From contig JAWKKV010000001.1 of NCBI GenBank assembly GCA_041393015.1, forward strand, positions 806,001-870,000: 64,000 nucleotides of DNA, in the 5' to 3' direction. Numbering within the stretch: position 1 is the stretch's first letter; each line of letters begins with the position of its first letter. Origin of the DNA: JAGQYH01 sp041393015. GTDB taxonomy: Bacteria; Bacteroidota; Bacteroidia; Chitinophagales; JADIYW01. Positions 17,342 through 26,012 of the stretch are shown piece after piece. The notes beneath the pieces are model-generated. The model did not search any database, was not told the DNA's origin, and saw nothing but the letters and a program-made list of their open reading frames with translations. The position numbers and the translations under genes are program-made.

Positions 17342-18301
17342 CTAATAAATGTAGTTCGCTGTCCTAACTTTCTGATCTTCCACCGCTTCCTTAAATTCTT
17401 CTTTCAGTCGAGCAACTAAATCTTTCACACTTAATACATCATCAATAGCGGCTACGCCTTGTCCGGCAGACCAAACAGTTTTCCAAGCTTTGGCTTCGTC
17501 GCTTACCGGTTTCAATTTTTCACCAAAATTTACTTCTCCTTGATTGGTCAATTTCTCCATATCAAATCCGGCTTGCTCTAAACTAGGTCGCATAAAACTG
17601 GCCGGAACACCCGAAACTGCCGGCGTATGAATGATATCCTTCGATCTCGCTTCAATAATCATGTCTTTGTACTCGTTTTGCGCGTTACTTTCAACCGTAT
17701 TAATAAATCGAGTGCCCATATAGGCATAGTCTGCGCCCATTTGAATAGCGGTCGCTACATCTCTTCCTGTGGAGATACATCCGGCCAATATCACTTCGCC
17801 TTCATAAAAACTTTTAATCTCTTGCATTAAAGCAAATGGATTGGTTGTTCCCGCATGTCCGCCTGCGCCGCCTGCCACTGCAATTAAACCATCCACTCCT
17901 GCCCTGGCCGCCGATTTGGCGTGCCGTAAATTCGTGATGTCATGGTACACTTTTCCGCCATAAGCATGAACAGCATCCACCAATTCTTTTACAGCTCCCA
18001 AAGAAGTAATAATGATTGGCACTTTATGCTTGATACATATTTTTAAATCTTCCATTGCTCGTGGATTACTGCCATGAACGATTAAATTAACGCCATAAGG
18101 TGGAGGTGTTTTTCCGGTTTCAACTTCAATTGCTTTCAAGCCTTCTTTGATTTCTATCACCCACTCTTCAAAACCTTCAGTAGTTCTATTGTTTAATGAA
18201 GGTAAAGTGCCAATAATGCCATTTCTACAACATTCTATCACCATTTTTGGGTGAGAAATTAAAAACATGGGTGCGGCGATAACAGGTAAGGATAAGTTCA
18301 T
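17342..18301 (-). CDS. Nitronate monooxygenase-family FMN enzyme
   Basis: 319 residues, the usual size for the nitronate monooxygenase / 2-nitropropane dioxygenase family. This TIM-barrel family binds FMN and also includes FabK-type enoyl-ACP reductases. Visible features: the N-terminal strand PVIAAPMFLIS, the central glycine-rich loop VAGGAGGHAG at 142-151, and the phosphate-binding strand ending LAGCISTGRD followed by GADYAYMGTRF. Length and the GGAGGHAG loop fit nitronate monooxygenase better than FabK, but substrate cannot be set from sequence. The protein is cytoplasmic. A TAnnTTTG element lies 42 nt upstream. Confidence 0.82.
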   Translation of the reverse strand: MNLSLPVIAAPMFLISHPKMVIECCRNGIIGTLPSLNNRTTEGFEEWVIEIKEGLKAIEVETGKTPPPYGVNLIVHGSNPRAMEDLKICIKHKVPIIITSLGAVKELVDAVHAYGGKVYHDITNLRHAKSAARAGVDGLIAVAGGAGGHAGTTNPFALMQEIKSFYEGEVILAGCISTGRDVATAIQMGADYAYMGTRFINTVESNAQNEYKDMIIEARSKDIIHTPAVSGVPASFMRPSLEQAGFDMEKLTNQGEVNFGEKLKPVSDEAKAWKTVWSAGQGVAAIDDVLSVKDLVARLKEEFKEAVEDQKVRTANYIY

Positions 18302-18343
18302 AATTGTATAGCATTAAAAGGTTAAGTTGGTATTATCAGGCGA

Positions 18344-18351
18344 CAAAGCTA
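18344..18351 (-). promoter_or_regulatory. Promoter -7 element for the flavoprotein gene
   Basis: On the minus strand this reads TAGCTTTG, an exact TAnnTTTG match, 42 nt before the start codon at 18301. No clear -33 box is visible. Confidence 0.45.
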
Positions 18352-18453
18352 AAAATTTTGATAAACATTAGCGGTAATCCTAATAAATTGAGATAAGTTT
18401 ATATTTTTATGGCTCAAGGAATTTAACCATCATTTTTTAAAACTTACAATATT

Positions 18454-20115
18454 ATGGCAGTTGCGATTAAAGCGCCAATTGAAATGTTCTACAGGTGGGA
18501 ACAAGAAAGAGCGAATAAAACCTATTTAAGACAACCTTTTAAAGGTCAATGGCACCATACTACTTGGAAACAAGCCGGTGAACAGATTAGAAGCATGGCT
18601 ACCTATTTGCAAAAGATAGGTATTGAGCCTGGTGATAAAGTAGGTATTATTTCAAAAAACTGTGATTGTTGGTTAATGGCTGACTTAGCTATTGCTATGG
18701 CTGGTGCAGTTTCTGTTCCATTATATCCTACCATTAATGCCGATACTATAAATCATATTTTAAAACACAGTGAAGCCAAAGCGCTGTTTGTAGGGAAACT
18801 AGATAATTTTAAGCCACAAAAAGCTGGCATCCCTGAAGATGTAAAATGTATTGCCTTCTCTAGATGGCCGGAAGGAGGTTATAAGGAATGGGATGATATC
18901 GTGAAAGAAAATGAACCGATGCAAGGTAATCCGGTGCCGGATCCTGAAAGTTTGTTTACCATAATTTATACCAGTGGTACCACAGGAATGCCGAAAGGCG
19001 TAATGCATAGCTATAAAGCTATTTCTGCTGCTGCAAGTTGGGCTTTTGATGAGATGAAAAATGAAATTTTAAGCGATGGTTCAGAACGATTCTTCTCTTA
19101 TTTACCATTGTCTCATATCGCGGAAAGAGTAATTGTTGAAATGGGTGGATTGTATACCGGTTCAATGGTTTCTTTCGCGGAATCTATTGAAGATTTCCCT
19201 AAAAATTTAGCAGATACTAAACCAACCGTTTTCTTATCTGTTCCACGTTTATGGACGGTATTCCAATCTAAAATATTGGAAAAAATGCCACAAAGTAAAT
19301 TGAACATCTTACTTAAGATTCCTATTATCAGCGGTATTGTGAAAAATAAGATCAAAAGTGGTTTAGGCTTACAACATGCAAAATATTTGTTGACGGGAGC
19401 GGCTCCATTGTCAGCAGATACAATGAGATGGTATGAAACGTTAGATATGAAAATTTGTGAAGCCTATGGTATGACTGAAAATGGCGCTTATTCACATTTT
19501 AACAGAATTAATAATAGAAGAGTTGGATCTGTTGGAACCGCTTGGGATAACGTGGAACACAAGATTGGAGAAGGTGGTGAAATTTTGGTAAAAAGTACTG
19601 CCAATATGGTGGGTTATTACAAAGAGCCTGAAATGACAGCTGAATCTTTTACACCGGATGGTTTCTTAAAAACAGGTGATCAAGGAAGAATTGATGAAGA
19701 TGGCTTTTTATGGATTACCGGAAGGGTAAAAGATATCTTTAAAACGGATAAAGGTAAATATGTTGCTCCTGCCCCAATTGAGTTATCGATGTCTAAAAAC
19801 ACGGATATAGAGCAAGTGTGTTTAGTTGGAATGAATTTGACGCAACCCATCGCTTTAGTGGTTTTAAATGAAGATGCTAGAAAAAAACCAAAAGAAGAAG
19901 TAGCTGCTCGATTAGAGAAAACATTAAAAGAGATCAATACTACGCTGGATAAACATGAAAAAACAAAGAAATTTGTGGTAATGAGAGAAGCTTGGACGAT
20001 CGAAAATGAAATTTTAACCCCAACGCTAAAAATCAAGAGAAACCAAATAGATCAAAAGTTTAAAGATCAATACCAAGACTGGTATAACGCAGCTGAAACG
20101 ATTGTTTGGGAGTAA
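18454..20115 (+). CDS. Long-chain acyl-CoA synthetase (AMP-binding enzyme)
   Basis: 553 residues of the ANL superfamily, activating a carboxylic acid to acyl-AMP and then acyl-CoA. The P-loop FTIIYTSGTTGMPKGVM spans 168-184, the A5 motif YGMTENG lies at 338-344, and the A7/A8 segment from LKTGDQGRIDEDG (405-417) to GRVKDIFKTDKGKYVAP has the FAA1-type signature (KTDKGKYVAP), pointing to medium- or long-chain fatty acids. No signal peptide or membrane anchor is obvious. It lies about 2.7 kb downstream of the PKS genes on the same strand and might supply a starter acyl-CoA, but two opposite-strand genes intervene, so this link is only a guess. Confidence 0.88.
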   Translation: MAVAIKAPIEMFYRWEQERANKTYLRQPFKGQWHHTTWKQAGEQIRSMATYLQKIGIEPGDKVGIISKNCDCWLMADLAIAMAGAVSVPLYPTINADTINHILKHSEAKALFVGKLDNFKPQKAGIPEDVKCIAFSRWPEGGYKEWDDIVKENEPMQGNPVPDPESLFTIIYTSGTTGMPKGVMHSYKAISAAASWAFDEMKNEILSDGSERFFSYLPLSHIAERVIVEMGGLYTGSMVSFAESIEDFPKNLADTKPTVFLSVPRLWTVFQSKILEKMPQSKLNILLKIPIISGIVKNKIKSGLGLQHAKYLLTGAAPLSADTMRWYETLDMKICEAYGMTENGAYSHFNRINNRRVGSVGTAWDNVEHKIGEGGEILVKSTANMVGYYKEPEMTAESFTPDGFLKTGDQGRIDEDGFLWITGRVKDIFKTDKGKYVAPAPIELSMSKNTDIEQVCLVGMNLTQPIALVVLNEDARKKPKEEVAARLEKTLKEINTTLDKHEKTKKFVVMREAWTIENEILTPTLKIKRNQIDQKFKDQYQDWYNAAETIVWE

Positions 20116-20167
20116 TACTTATCTCTAACGGTTTATAAATATATCTTACTAAAAAATTAGCAAACAG

Positions 20168-21409
20168 CTAGTTTTCATCTTTTCTATGTCTAAACTCGAA
20201 CCAAAAGAAGACAAAGAATGCTAAAAAAGTAACTACCGTTCCAAACAAGAGTGGAAACTTGATATTGGTAGCTACGAAAGAAGTCGCCAAAGTAGCCGGA
20301 ATAATAGAAGCAAATGACTGTATGGATTGGTTGATACCGATGGTTGCTCCTTGCACATTTCTATTGGCTCTATTGGATACCATTGCCAATAATCCCGGTG
20401 TGCAAATGCCTTGAGCAGATATCATTATAAATAAGGCAACTAGCAAAAATGCAACTGATTGGGCTTGCGCTAGCATAAAATAACCTGAAGCCAAAATAGG
20501 GAGAAATACAACCAATAACCTACTCACTCCAAATCGTTTAGTCAACATCGGTAGTAATACACCTTGAGCCAACACCATTATTAATCCGCTATAAGCTAAA
20601 GTGAGACCTTGTTCCATTAAACCAAAGCCAAAACGATCTTCTAACATCACTTGGAAAAACTGCAAGAAGAAAAATAATCCGGCACAAACAAACGTAGTCG
20701 TGATGAATAAAATCCTCCAGTTTTTAATACTAAAAGCCAAATAAATATTCTTTAGTCCCTGGAAAATAGAGAATTTATCCTTGTTAAATTCTGTAAGACT
20801 CTCTTTAAAAAAGTAACCTAACAAAAAGAGATTAAGCGTATTGATAATTAAAATAGCGAAAAATGGAGTGGCTAAAGAAAACGATGGATGATTCGCTGAA
20901 TCGGCTAACCATGTTCCCATTAATGGCCCAAGAATTAAACCAATACCGAAGGCGATTCCAACAATTCCTAAGTTTTTTGCTTTGTCTTCTTTACTACTTA
21001 AATCTGCTATGGCGGATTGTTGAATAAAGACAGTACCTCCAGCAAATCCGGCAGTTGTTCTACTAATTAATAACAATATATAGCTTTGATTGATAATGCT
21101 TATAGCTATCATAAAATATTGAACAATATTCATTACAAATATGAAAGCCAATATCTTCTTTCGTCCATATTTATCGGATAAACCACCAAAAAATGGCGCT
21201 CCAATTAATTGTGCAATGCCGTAGCAAACATATACGGCGGTTAATGCCCAATATTTAAAGCTTTTGGAAACATCTAAACCAAAAATACTTAACTGCGGGT
21301 CTGTGATAATAACAGGAAATAAAGGAACCGTCATGGTGGCACTTAACAAGTCCAAAATGATGATGACAGCTAGAATGCGAAACTGTCTTTTAGTATTCTT
21401 ATCTGTCAT
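20168..21409 (-). CDS. MFS transporter, tetracycline-resistance-like family
   Basis: 413 residues with about 12 hydrophobic segments. The motif-A loop GGLSDKYGRKKIL follows the second segment and GIAFGIGLILGPLMG lies in the fifth, the antiporter motif C of drug/H+ exporters. It is therefore probably an inner-membrane efflux carrier of the TCR/Tet type; substrate unknown. Its start overlaps the stop of the lipoprotein gene upstream by 4 bp (ATGA), so it is the last gene of an mnmG-led transcript. It meets the acyl-CoA synthetase gene tail to tail. Confidence 0.87.
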   Translation of the reverse strand: MTDKNTKRQFRILAVIIILDLLSATMTVPLFPVIITDPQLSIFGLDVSKSFKYWALTAVYVCYGIAQLIGAPFFGGLSDKYGRKKILAFIFVMNIVQYFMIAISIINQSYILLLISRTTAGFAGGTVFIQQSAIADLSSKEDKAKNLGIVGIAFGIGLILGPLMGTWLADSANHPSFSLATPFFAILIINTLNLFLLGYFFKESLTEFNKDKFSIFQGLKNIYLAFSIKNWRILFITTTFVCAGLFFFLQFFQVMLEDRFGFGLMEQGLTLAYSGLIMVLAQGVLLPMLTKRFGVSRLLVVFLPILASGYFMLAQAQSVAFLLVALFIMISAQGICTPGLLAMVSNRANRNVQGATIGINQSIQSFASIIPATLATSFVATNIKFPLLFGTVVTFLAFFVFFWFEFRHRKDEN

Positions 21410-23028
21410 TTAGTTTGCAGATTTATGGTTTCTTCCAATTCCCAATTCGCTCTAATGGTTATTTCTTTAGAGTGCGAATAAATTGTTTCCGGGAATTTTT
21501 TTGTGATCAAGGAGCCGGAATTCCAAATTCCATCTAAGTTGTCGTCTTCCACAATTTTTAAAGAATATGTTCCTGCCGGTAAAAACTTAAAACGCCAAAT
21601 TTTATTTTCTGATGAAATAATATTTTTGGCCACCACTTCTTTGTTCGAGTTTAAAAAACTGACCAAGTAGTTTTTTGAAGAATCAACAGCTTCAAAAGTC
21701 AAATCTAAAGTTCCTCTTTCCTCTTCCGACTCAGTTTTAAAATTTTTCTTGATTTCCTTATTTGCACCTCCCAAAACATCCATCAAACACGAATCTCGAA
21801 TAAGCAACGTATAAACATGGTTCGGTTTTAATTTCGAATCCAAATTTATATTTAATTGATTATCAATACTTTTGAAGCCATAAAACATCAAAGTATCCTG
21901 TTTTAAAGTGTCAATAATTGCAATATTTTCGCATGCGCTTACCAATGGTACGCTAGAATTAATTCTAAGTGTATCAAAAATGAGTAAATTTTCTTCCAAA
22001 ATTGAAAATTCTGGTTTTGGTGCTTTCAAATTTGAAATTGTTTGTTGAAGTGTATCGACAACATTTCCATTTATTTTTAAAACTGTTTCTAATTGTGATA
22101 TTGAGTTGATGCTTTTGTCAAAAAACACGTTTATAGTTTTTCCGTCATCTTCTAAAACTGGAGTAATATTTATATCAACCGAATCAGGCATAAATTCAAA
22201 TTTAAATGAATCTTTAGATCCAATAGCATTTGATAAAACATAAGTAGATTTATATTCAGAAATATTATTAGTAAAATCTACTACTCTTCGTTTTGGGTTT
22301 TCAGCCTTAAAAAGTAAAATTTCTACATTAAAAATATTTGAATCTAACACAACCGGATCTTGTAAAAAGCCTATACTTTCATTCGGCAAATCAAAATATC
22401 TATTACCATTGGCATCTGCTAGAGCTCTAATATTGTAGCTTCCATTCTTAATATTTCTAAAAGTAAAGCCTCCGGCATCATCAACATAAGTATAATAAAA
22501 AGGTGCTTCTCTTACAAAAGCGCTGTCATCTTCAATGTTTCTATACAAACCAACTAAGGTTGTTTTATTGATTTTTACTTCATTTACAGGAACCAATTTA
22601 CCTTGAATGGACATTGAATCAATCTTATCTCCAGTAGAAAATATAAACTGAAAGTTGTTTAAAGGGTTTCCTTCATTTACATCTTGAATGCTATTTCCAA
22701 AATTAATATGATAAGTTAAGTCTGCTTCTAATGTTTCTTTGAAGGTGATAAACAACTTGTTTTTTATGGTAGTAAACTCTACTTTTTTACCCAATGGTGG
22801 TGAAGTATGAATATTAACCGATGGATTATTCAATTTAACAAATTCATTAAAAGTTAGAATTACAGCTGAAGCATCAAAGTTGGTAGCAAAATTTTCAGTA
22901 GTTGAACTTAATAACTGAGGCGGCAAATTATCTTTTGGTCCACCGGTTGGTGCGGTGATAGTTGCACATTTGGTGAATAATGTCACCAAAATTACCATAA
23001 GCATCAATGATATTAATCTTGAAATCAT
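21406..23028 (-). CDS. Ig-like domain lipoprotein
   Basis: 540 residues. A signal peptide with lipobox ends at Cys21 (TLFTKC), followed by the stretch APTGGPKDNLPPQLLS that is characteristic of a Bacteroidota outer-membrane lipoprotein family with an N-terminal bacterial Ig-like (Big_5/SbsA-type) domain, here about 35-135. The remainder is beta-rich with repeated ITPVLEDDGKTINVFF-like strands and a C-terminal sandwich (LTFEAVDSSKNYLVSF, then AGTYSLKIVEDDNLDG). Function is unknown; such proteins are envelope-associated. The start overlaps the mnmG stop by 4 bp and the stop overlaps the MFS start by 4 bp, so translation is probably coupled. Confidence 0.8.
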   Translation of the reverse strand: MISRLISLMLMVILVTLFTKCATITAPTGGPKDNLPPQLLSSTTENFATNFDASAVILTFNEFVKLNNPSVNIHTSPPLGKKVEFTTIKNKLFITFKETLEADLTYHINFGNSIQDVNEGNPLNNFQFIFSTGDKIDSMSIQGKLVPVNEVKINKTTLVGLYRNIEDDSAFVREAPFYYTYVDDAGGFTFRNIKNGSYNIRALADANGNRYFDLPNESIGFLQDPVVLDSNIFNVEILLFKAENPKRRVVDFTNNISEYKSTYVLSNAIGSKDSFKFEFMPDSVDINITPVLEDDGKTINVFFDKSINSISQLETVLKINGNVVDTLQQTISNLKAPKPEFSILEENLLIFDTLRINSSVPLVSACENIAIIDTLKQDTLMFYGFKSIDNQLNINLDSKLKPNHVYTLLIRDSCLMDVLGGANKEIKKNFKTESEEERGTLDLTFEAVDSSKNYLVSFLNSNKEVVAKNIISSENKIWRFKFLPAGTYSLKIVEDDNLDGIWNSGSLITKKFPETIYSHSKEITIRANWELEETINLQTK

Positions 23029-24887
23029 CTGCCTAAATGTACCATTAAAACTGAAACATCAGAAGGAGAAACACCACTTATTCTGCTGGCTTGACCTAAA
23101 GTTCTAGGCTTGATGTTGTTTAATTTTTCTCTTGCTTCTGCCGAAAGTGATTTTATTTGCGCATAATCAAAATCAGGATATAGTTTTACGTCTTCTAATC
23201 TATTCAAACGCGCCACCATTTCCTCTTCTTTTTGAATATATCCAGCATATTTCATTTGAATTTCAGACTGTATAATTGACTCTTTATCAAACTTCGTCAA
23301 GAAGGATTCTAACTGAGGAATTGATTTGGAAAGCATTTCAATATTGACTTGTGGTCTATTTACAACAGTAAGCATTTTTACTTTTTGTCGTAAAGGAGCA
23401 GAATCGTTTGCTTCTAAAGCAGCATTAACCAACTCCGGATCAACACTAAAAGTGGTAAAAAAGTCGATAATTTGCTCTACACTTTCTCTTTTCTTTTTTA
23501 CGTTTTCAAGTCTCTCATCATCTGCTAAACCTAATTGATGCCCCTTTTCGGTTAATCTAAGATCTGCATTGTCCTGACGCAACAAGATTCTATACTCCGC
23601 TCTAGAAGTAAACATTCTATAAGGTTCATTTGTACCTTTATTAATTAGATCGTCAATTAAAACCCCAATGTAAGCTTCTGATCTTTTTAAGATAAATGGC
23701 TCTTCATCTTTAACTTTTAAATGCGCATTGATGCCTGCCATAAAACCTTGACAAGCTGCTTCTTCATATCCGGTGGTACCGTTTATTTGTCCGGCAAAGA
23801 ATAAATTCTTAATTCGTTTGGTCTCTAAGGTTACATCCAATTGTGTTGGTGGAAAGAAATCATATTCAATTGCATAACCCGGTCTAAACATTTTGGCGTT
23901 CTCAAAACCAACGATTTTTCGCATCGCTCTGAATTGAATATCTTCCGGCAAAGAAGAAGAAAAACCATTGACATAAATTTCCACCGTATTCCATCCTTCC
24001 GGTTCTACAAACAATTGGTGTCGTTCTCTTTCTGCGAAACGATTGATTTTATCTTCAATAGATGGACAATATCGCGGTCCGATGCCTTTAATTCTTCCGG
24101 CAAACATTGGTGATTTATCAAAGCCTTCTTGTAAAATGGCATGCACTTCTTCATTGGTATAAGTAACATGACAAGGTCTTTGCTTCGTTAAATTCGCTAC
24201 TTTCTTAAATGAAAATCCGGTAACTTCTTCGTCACCTTCTTGAACTTCCATCTTACTGTAGTCCAAACTTCTACCATCTACCCTAGCTGGTGTACCTGTT
24301 TTCATTCTTCCGCTTTCGAAACCTAATTCTACTAACTGCTCCGTAATTCCTGTAGCAGCTTTTTCAGCGGCTCTTCCTCCTCCAAACTGCTTCTCTCCTA
24401 TATGAATGATACCATTCAAAAAAGTACCATTGGTTAAAATGACGGTCTTAGCTTTTATTTCTAATCCCATTCCGGTTCTCACGCCAACTACTTTATCTCC
24501 TTTAACCACAATGCCGGTAACCATTTCTTGCCAAAAATCTACATTGGGCGTATCTTCTAGCATTTGTCTCCATTCCATGGCAAACAACATCCTGTCGCTT
24601 TGGGCTCTTGGACTCCACATCGCAGGACCTTTAGAACGGTTCAACATTCTAAACTGAACCATTGTCTTGTCCGTTACAATTCCCGAATATCCTCCTAATG
24701 CATCAATCTCTCGAACGATCTGACCTTTAGCAACACCTCCCATGGCAGGATTACAAGACATTTGGGCAATGGTATTCATGTTCATCGTAATCAACAATAC
24801 CTTTGAACCCATATTGGCGGCAGCGGCTGAAGCCTCACAACCAGCGTGTCCTGCCCCTACTACTATTACATCATATTCATCAAACAT
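23025..24887 (-). CDS. mnmG: tRNA uridine-5-carboxymethylaminomethyl(34) synthesis enzyme MnmG
   Basis: 620 residues, typical for the family. MnmG (GidA) binds FAD and works with MnmE to modify U34 of tRNAs reading split-box codons. The N-terminal Rossmann motif DVIVVGAGHAGCEAS is at 6-20; the GidA signatures GGVAKGQIVREIDALGG and TPARVDGRSLDYSKM are present, as is the C-terminal PRTLGQASRISGVSPSDV. The start is set by the conserved N-terminus. It opens the overlapping operon with the lipoprotein and MFS genes. Minus-strand TAATTTTG (24892-24899) ends only 4 nt before the ATG, implying a leaderless mRNA. parS-like sites lie 50-160 bp upstream. Confidence 0.97.
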   Translation of the reverse strand: MFDEYDVIVVGAGHAGCEASAAAANMGSKVLLITMNMNTIAQMSCNPAMGGVAKGQIVREIDALGGYSGIVTDKTMVQFRMLNRSKGPAMWSPRAQSDRMLFAMEWRQMLEDTPNVDFWQEMVTGIVVKGDKVVGVRTGMGLEIKAKTVILTNGTFLNGIIHIGEKQFGGGRAAEKAATGITEQLVELGFESGRMKTGTPARVDGRSLDYSKMEVQEGDEEVTGFSFKKVANLTKQRPCHVTYTNEEVHAILQEGFDKSPMFAGRIKGIGPRYCPSIEDKINRFAERERHQLFVEPEGWNTVEIYVNGFSSSLPEDIQFRAMRKIVGFENAKMFRPGYAIEYDFFPPTQLDVTLETKRIKNLFFAGQINGTTGYEEAACQGFMAGINAHLKVKDEEPFILKRSEAYIGVLIDDLINKGTNEPYRMFTSRAEYRILLRQDNADLRLTEKGHQLGLADDERLENVKKKRESVEQIIDFFTTFSVDPELVNAALEANDSAPLRQKVKMLTVVNRPQVNIEMLSKSIPQLESFLTKFDKESIIQSEIQMKYAGYIQKEEEMVARLNRLEDVKLYPDFDYAQIKSLSAEAREKLNNIKPRTLGQASRISGVSPSDVSVLMVHLGR

Positions 24888-24891
24888 ATTG

Positions 24892-24899
24892 CAAAATTA
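24892..24899 (-). promoter_or_regulatory. Promoter -7 element of mnmG
   Basis: The minus strand reads TAATTTTG, matching TAnnTTTG, with exactly 4 nt between its last base and the mnmG ATG. Transcription would start at or next to the start codon. Confidence 0.45.
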
Positions 24900-24938
24900 A
24901 GCATCTCTATTAATAGTGTTGTATTATTTTATTAAGTA

Positions 24939-24952
24939 GTTTCACGTGAAAC
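24939..24952. other. parS-like site 1
   Basis: GTTTCACGTGAAAC is a perfect 14-bp palindrome identical to the core of the bacterial ParB-binding site parS; the flanking bases (A, C) differ from the full 16-mer consensus. Confidence 0.75.
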
Positions 24953-25030
24953 CTTTTAAGTAAGTTATAACCAATCTTAAAATCAATAAGTTTCTAATTC
25001 AATCCATTTGCTTAAAAAATTAAAATAAAT

Positions 25031-25046
25031 TGTTTCACGTGAAACA
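25031..25046. other. parS-like site 2 (perfect consensus)
   Basis: TGTTTCACGTGAAACA equals the canonical 16-bp parS consensus at every position. It lies 92 bp from site 1 in the mnmG-tesB intergenic region. ParB would load here for chromosome segregation; parS sites usually lie near the replication origin. Confidence 0.85.
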
Positions 25047-25080
25047 TAATAATGATTAACGTGAAATAGACAAGAACCTA

Positions 25081-25088
25081 TATATTTG
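25081..25088 (+). promoter_or_regulatory. Promoter -7 element of the thioesterase gene
   Basis: TATATTTG, an exact TAnnTTTG match, with 7 nt to the ATG at 25096. The predicted transcript has almost no leader. Confidence 0.55.
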
Positions 25089-25095
25089 CATCCTT

Positions 25096-25965
25096 ATGAA
25101 AAATGTAAAAGATCTAATAGAACTACTTAGCTTAGAGCAAATTGAAAAAAATATATTTAGAGGCCAAAGCTTTACCGTTGGAAGTCCCCATGTTTTTGGT
25201 GGACAGGTTTTGGCACAAGCATTAAATGCAGCAACAAGAACTGTTGATGTCGATAGATTTGTACACTCCCTTCATGGCTATTTTATTCTTCCAGGAAATT
25301 TAGATATTCCTATTCTTTATACTGTTGAAAGAACGCGAGATGGTGGAAGTTTTACGACTCGAAATATCAATGCTATTCAAAATGGAAAAGTGATTTTTAG
25401 TATGATTGCATCTTTTCAATTAGAGCATGAAGGATATGATCATCAAATAGAAATGCCTAAAGATTTACCTGGTCCTGATCAACTGATTAGCTGGGATGAT
25501 ATTAGAGAACGCTTTTCTGATAATTTACCTGATGGATTTAAAACATGGTTAAGTATTGATCGTCCTATTGAGTTTAAACCGGTAGAAATCAATAATCCAA
25601 TGGTGAAGAAAAAAGAAAAACCATTTAAACATGTATGGATGAAAGCTAAAGGTGAAATGCCTAATGATAAACCTTTACAGCAACAAGTATTGGCTTATGC
25701 ATCAGATTACAATTTACTATCTGCCGCTATTCAACCGCATGGAGATACCGCTACGTTAGCCAATATAAAAATGGCCAGTTTAGATCATGCTATGTGGTTT
25801 CATAGAGATTTTAATATGAATGATTGGCTGTTGTATGCCATTGATAGTCCAAGTGCTTCTAATTCACGAGGATTTACAAGAGGAAACATTTTTACCAAAG
25901 AAGGAAAGTTAGTAGCGTCTGTTGTTCAAGAAGGATTGATTAGACCAAGCAAAATGACATCCTAA
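25096..25965 (+). CDS. tesB: Acyl-CoA thioesterase II (TesB family)
   Basis: 289 residues, the normal TesB length, with the double-hotdog architecture that hydrolyses acyl-CoA to free fatty acid and CoA in the cytoplasm. Landmarks: the N-terminal IFRGQSFTVGSPHVFGGQVL, then VHSLHGYFILPGN, and in the second hotdog SLDHAMWFHRDFNMNDWLLY followed by SRGFTRGNIFTKEGKLVASV, which covers the conserved Asp/Gln/Thr active-site area. The start is fixed by the family N-terminus (LLSLEQIEKNIFRG) at the first ATG. It is a single gene between the parS sites and the DUF885 gene, with its own promoter. Confidence 0.92.
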   Translation: MKNVKDLIELLSLEQIEKNIFRGQSFTVGSPHVFGGQVLAQALNAATRTVDVDRFVHSLHGYFILPGNLDIPILYTVERTRDGGSFTTRNINAIQNGKVIFSMIASFQLEHEGYDHQIEMPKDLPGPDQLISWDDIRERFSDNLPDGFKTWLSIDRPIEFKPVEINNPMVKKKEKPFKHVWMKAKGEMPNDKPLQQQVLAYASDYNLLSAAIQPHGDTATLANIKMASLDHAMWFHRDFNMNDWLLYAIDSPSASNSRGFTRGNIFTKEGKLVASVVQEGLIRPSKMTS

Positions 25966-25984
25966 AATTTTAATTTGATTTATA

Positions 25985-25992
25985 TACTTTTG
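25985..25992 (+). promoter_or_regulatory. Promoter -7 element of the DUF885 gene
   Basis: TACTTTTG matches TAnnTTTG, 20 nt before the ATG at 26013. Confidence 0.45.
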
Positions 25993-26012
25993 AACTTAAT
26001 TAACCTCATCAT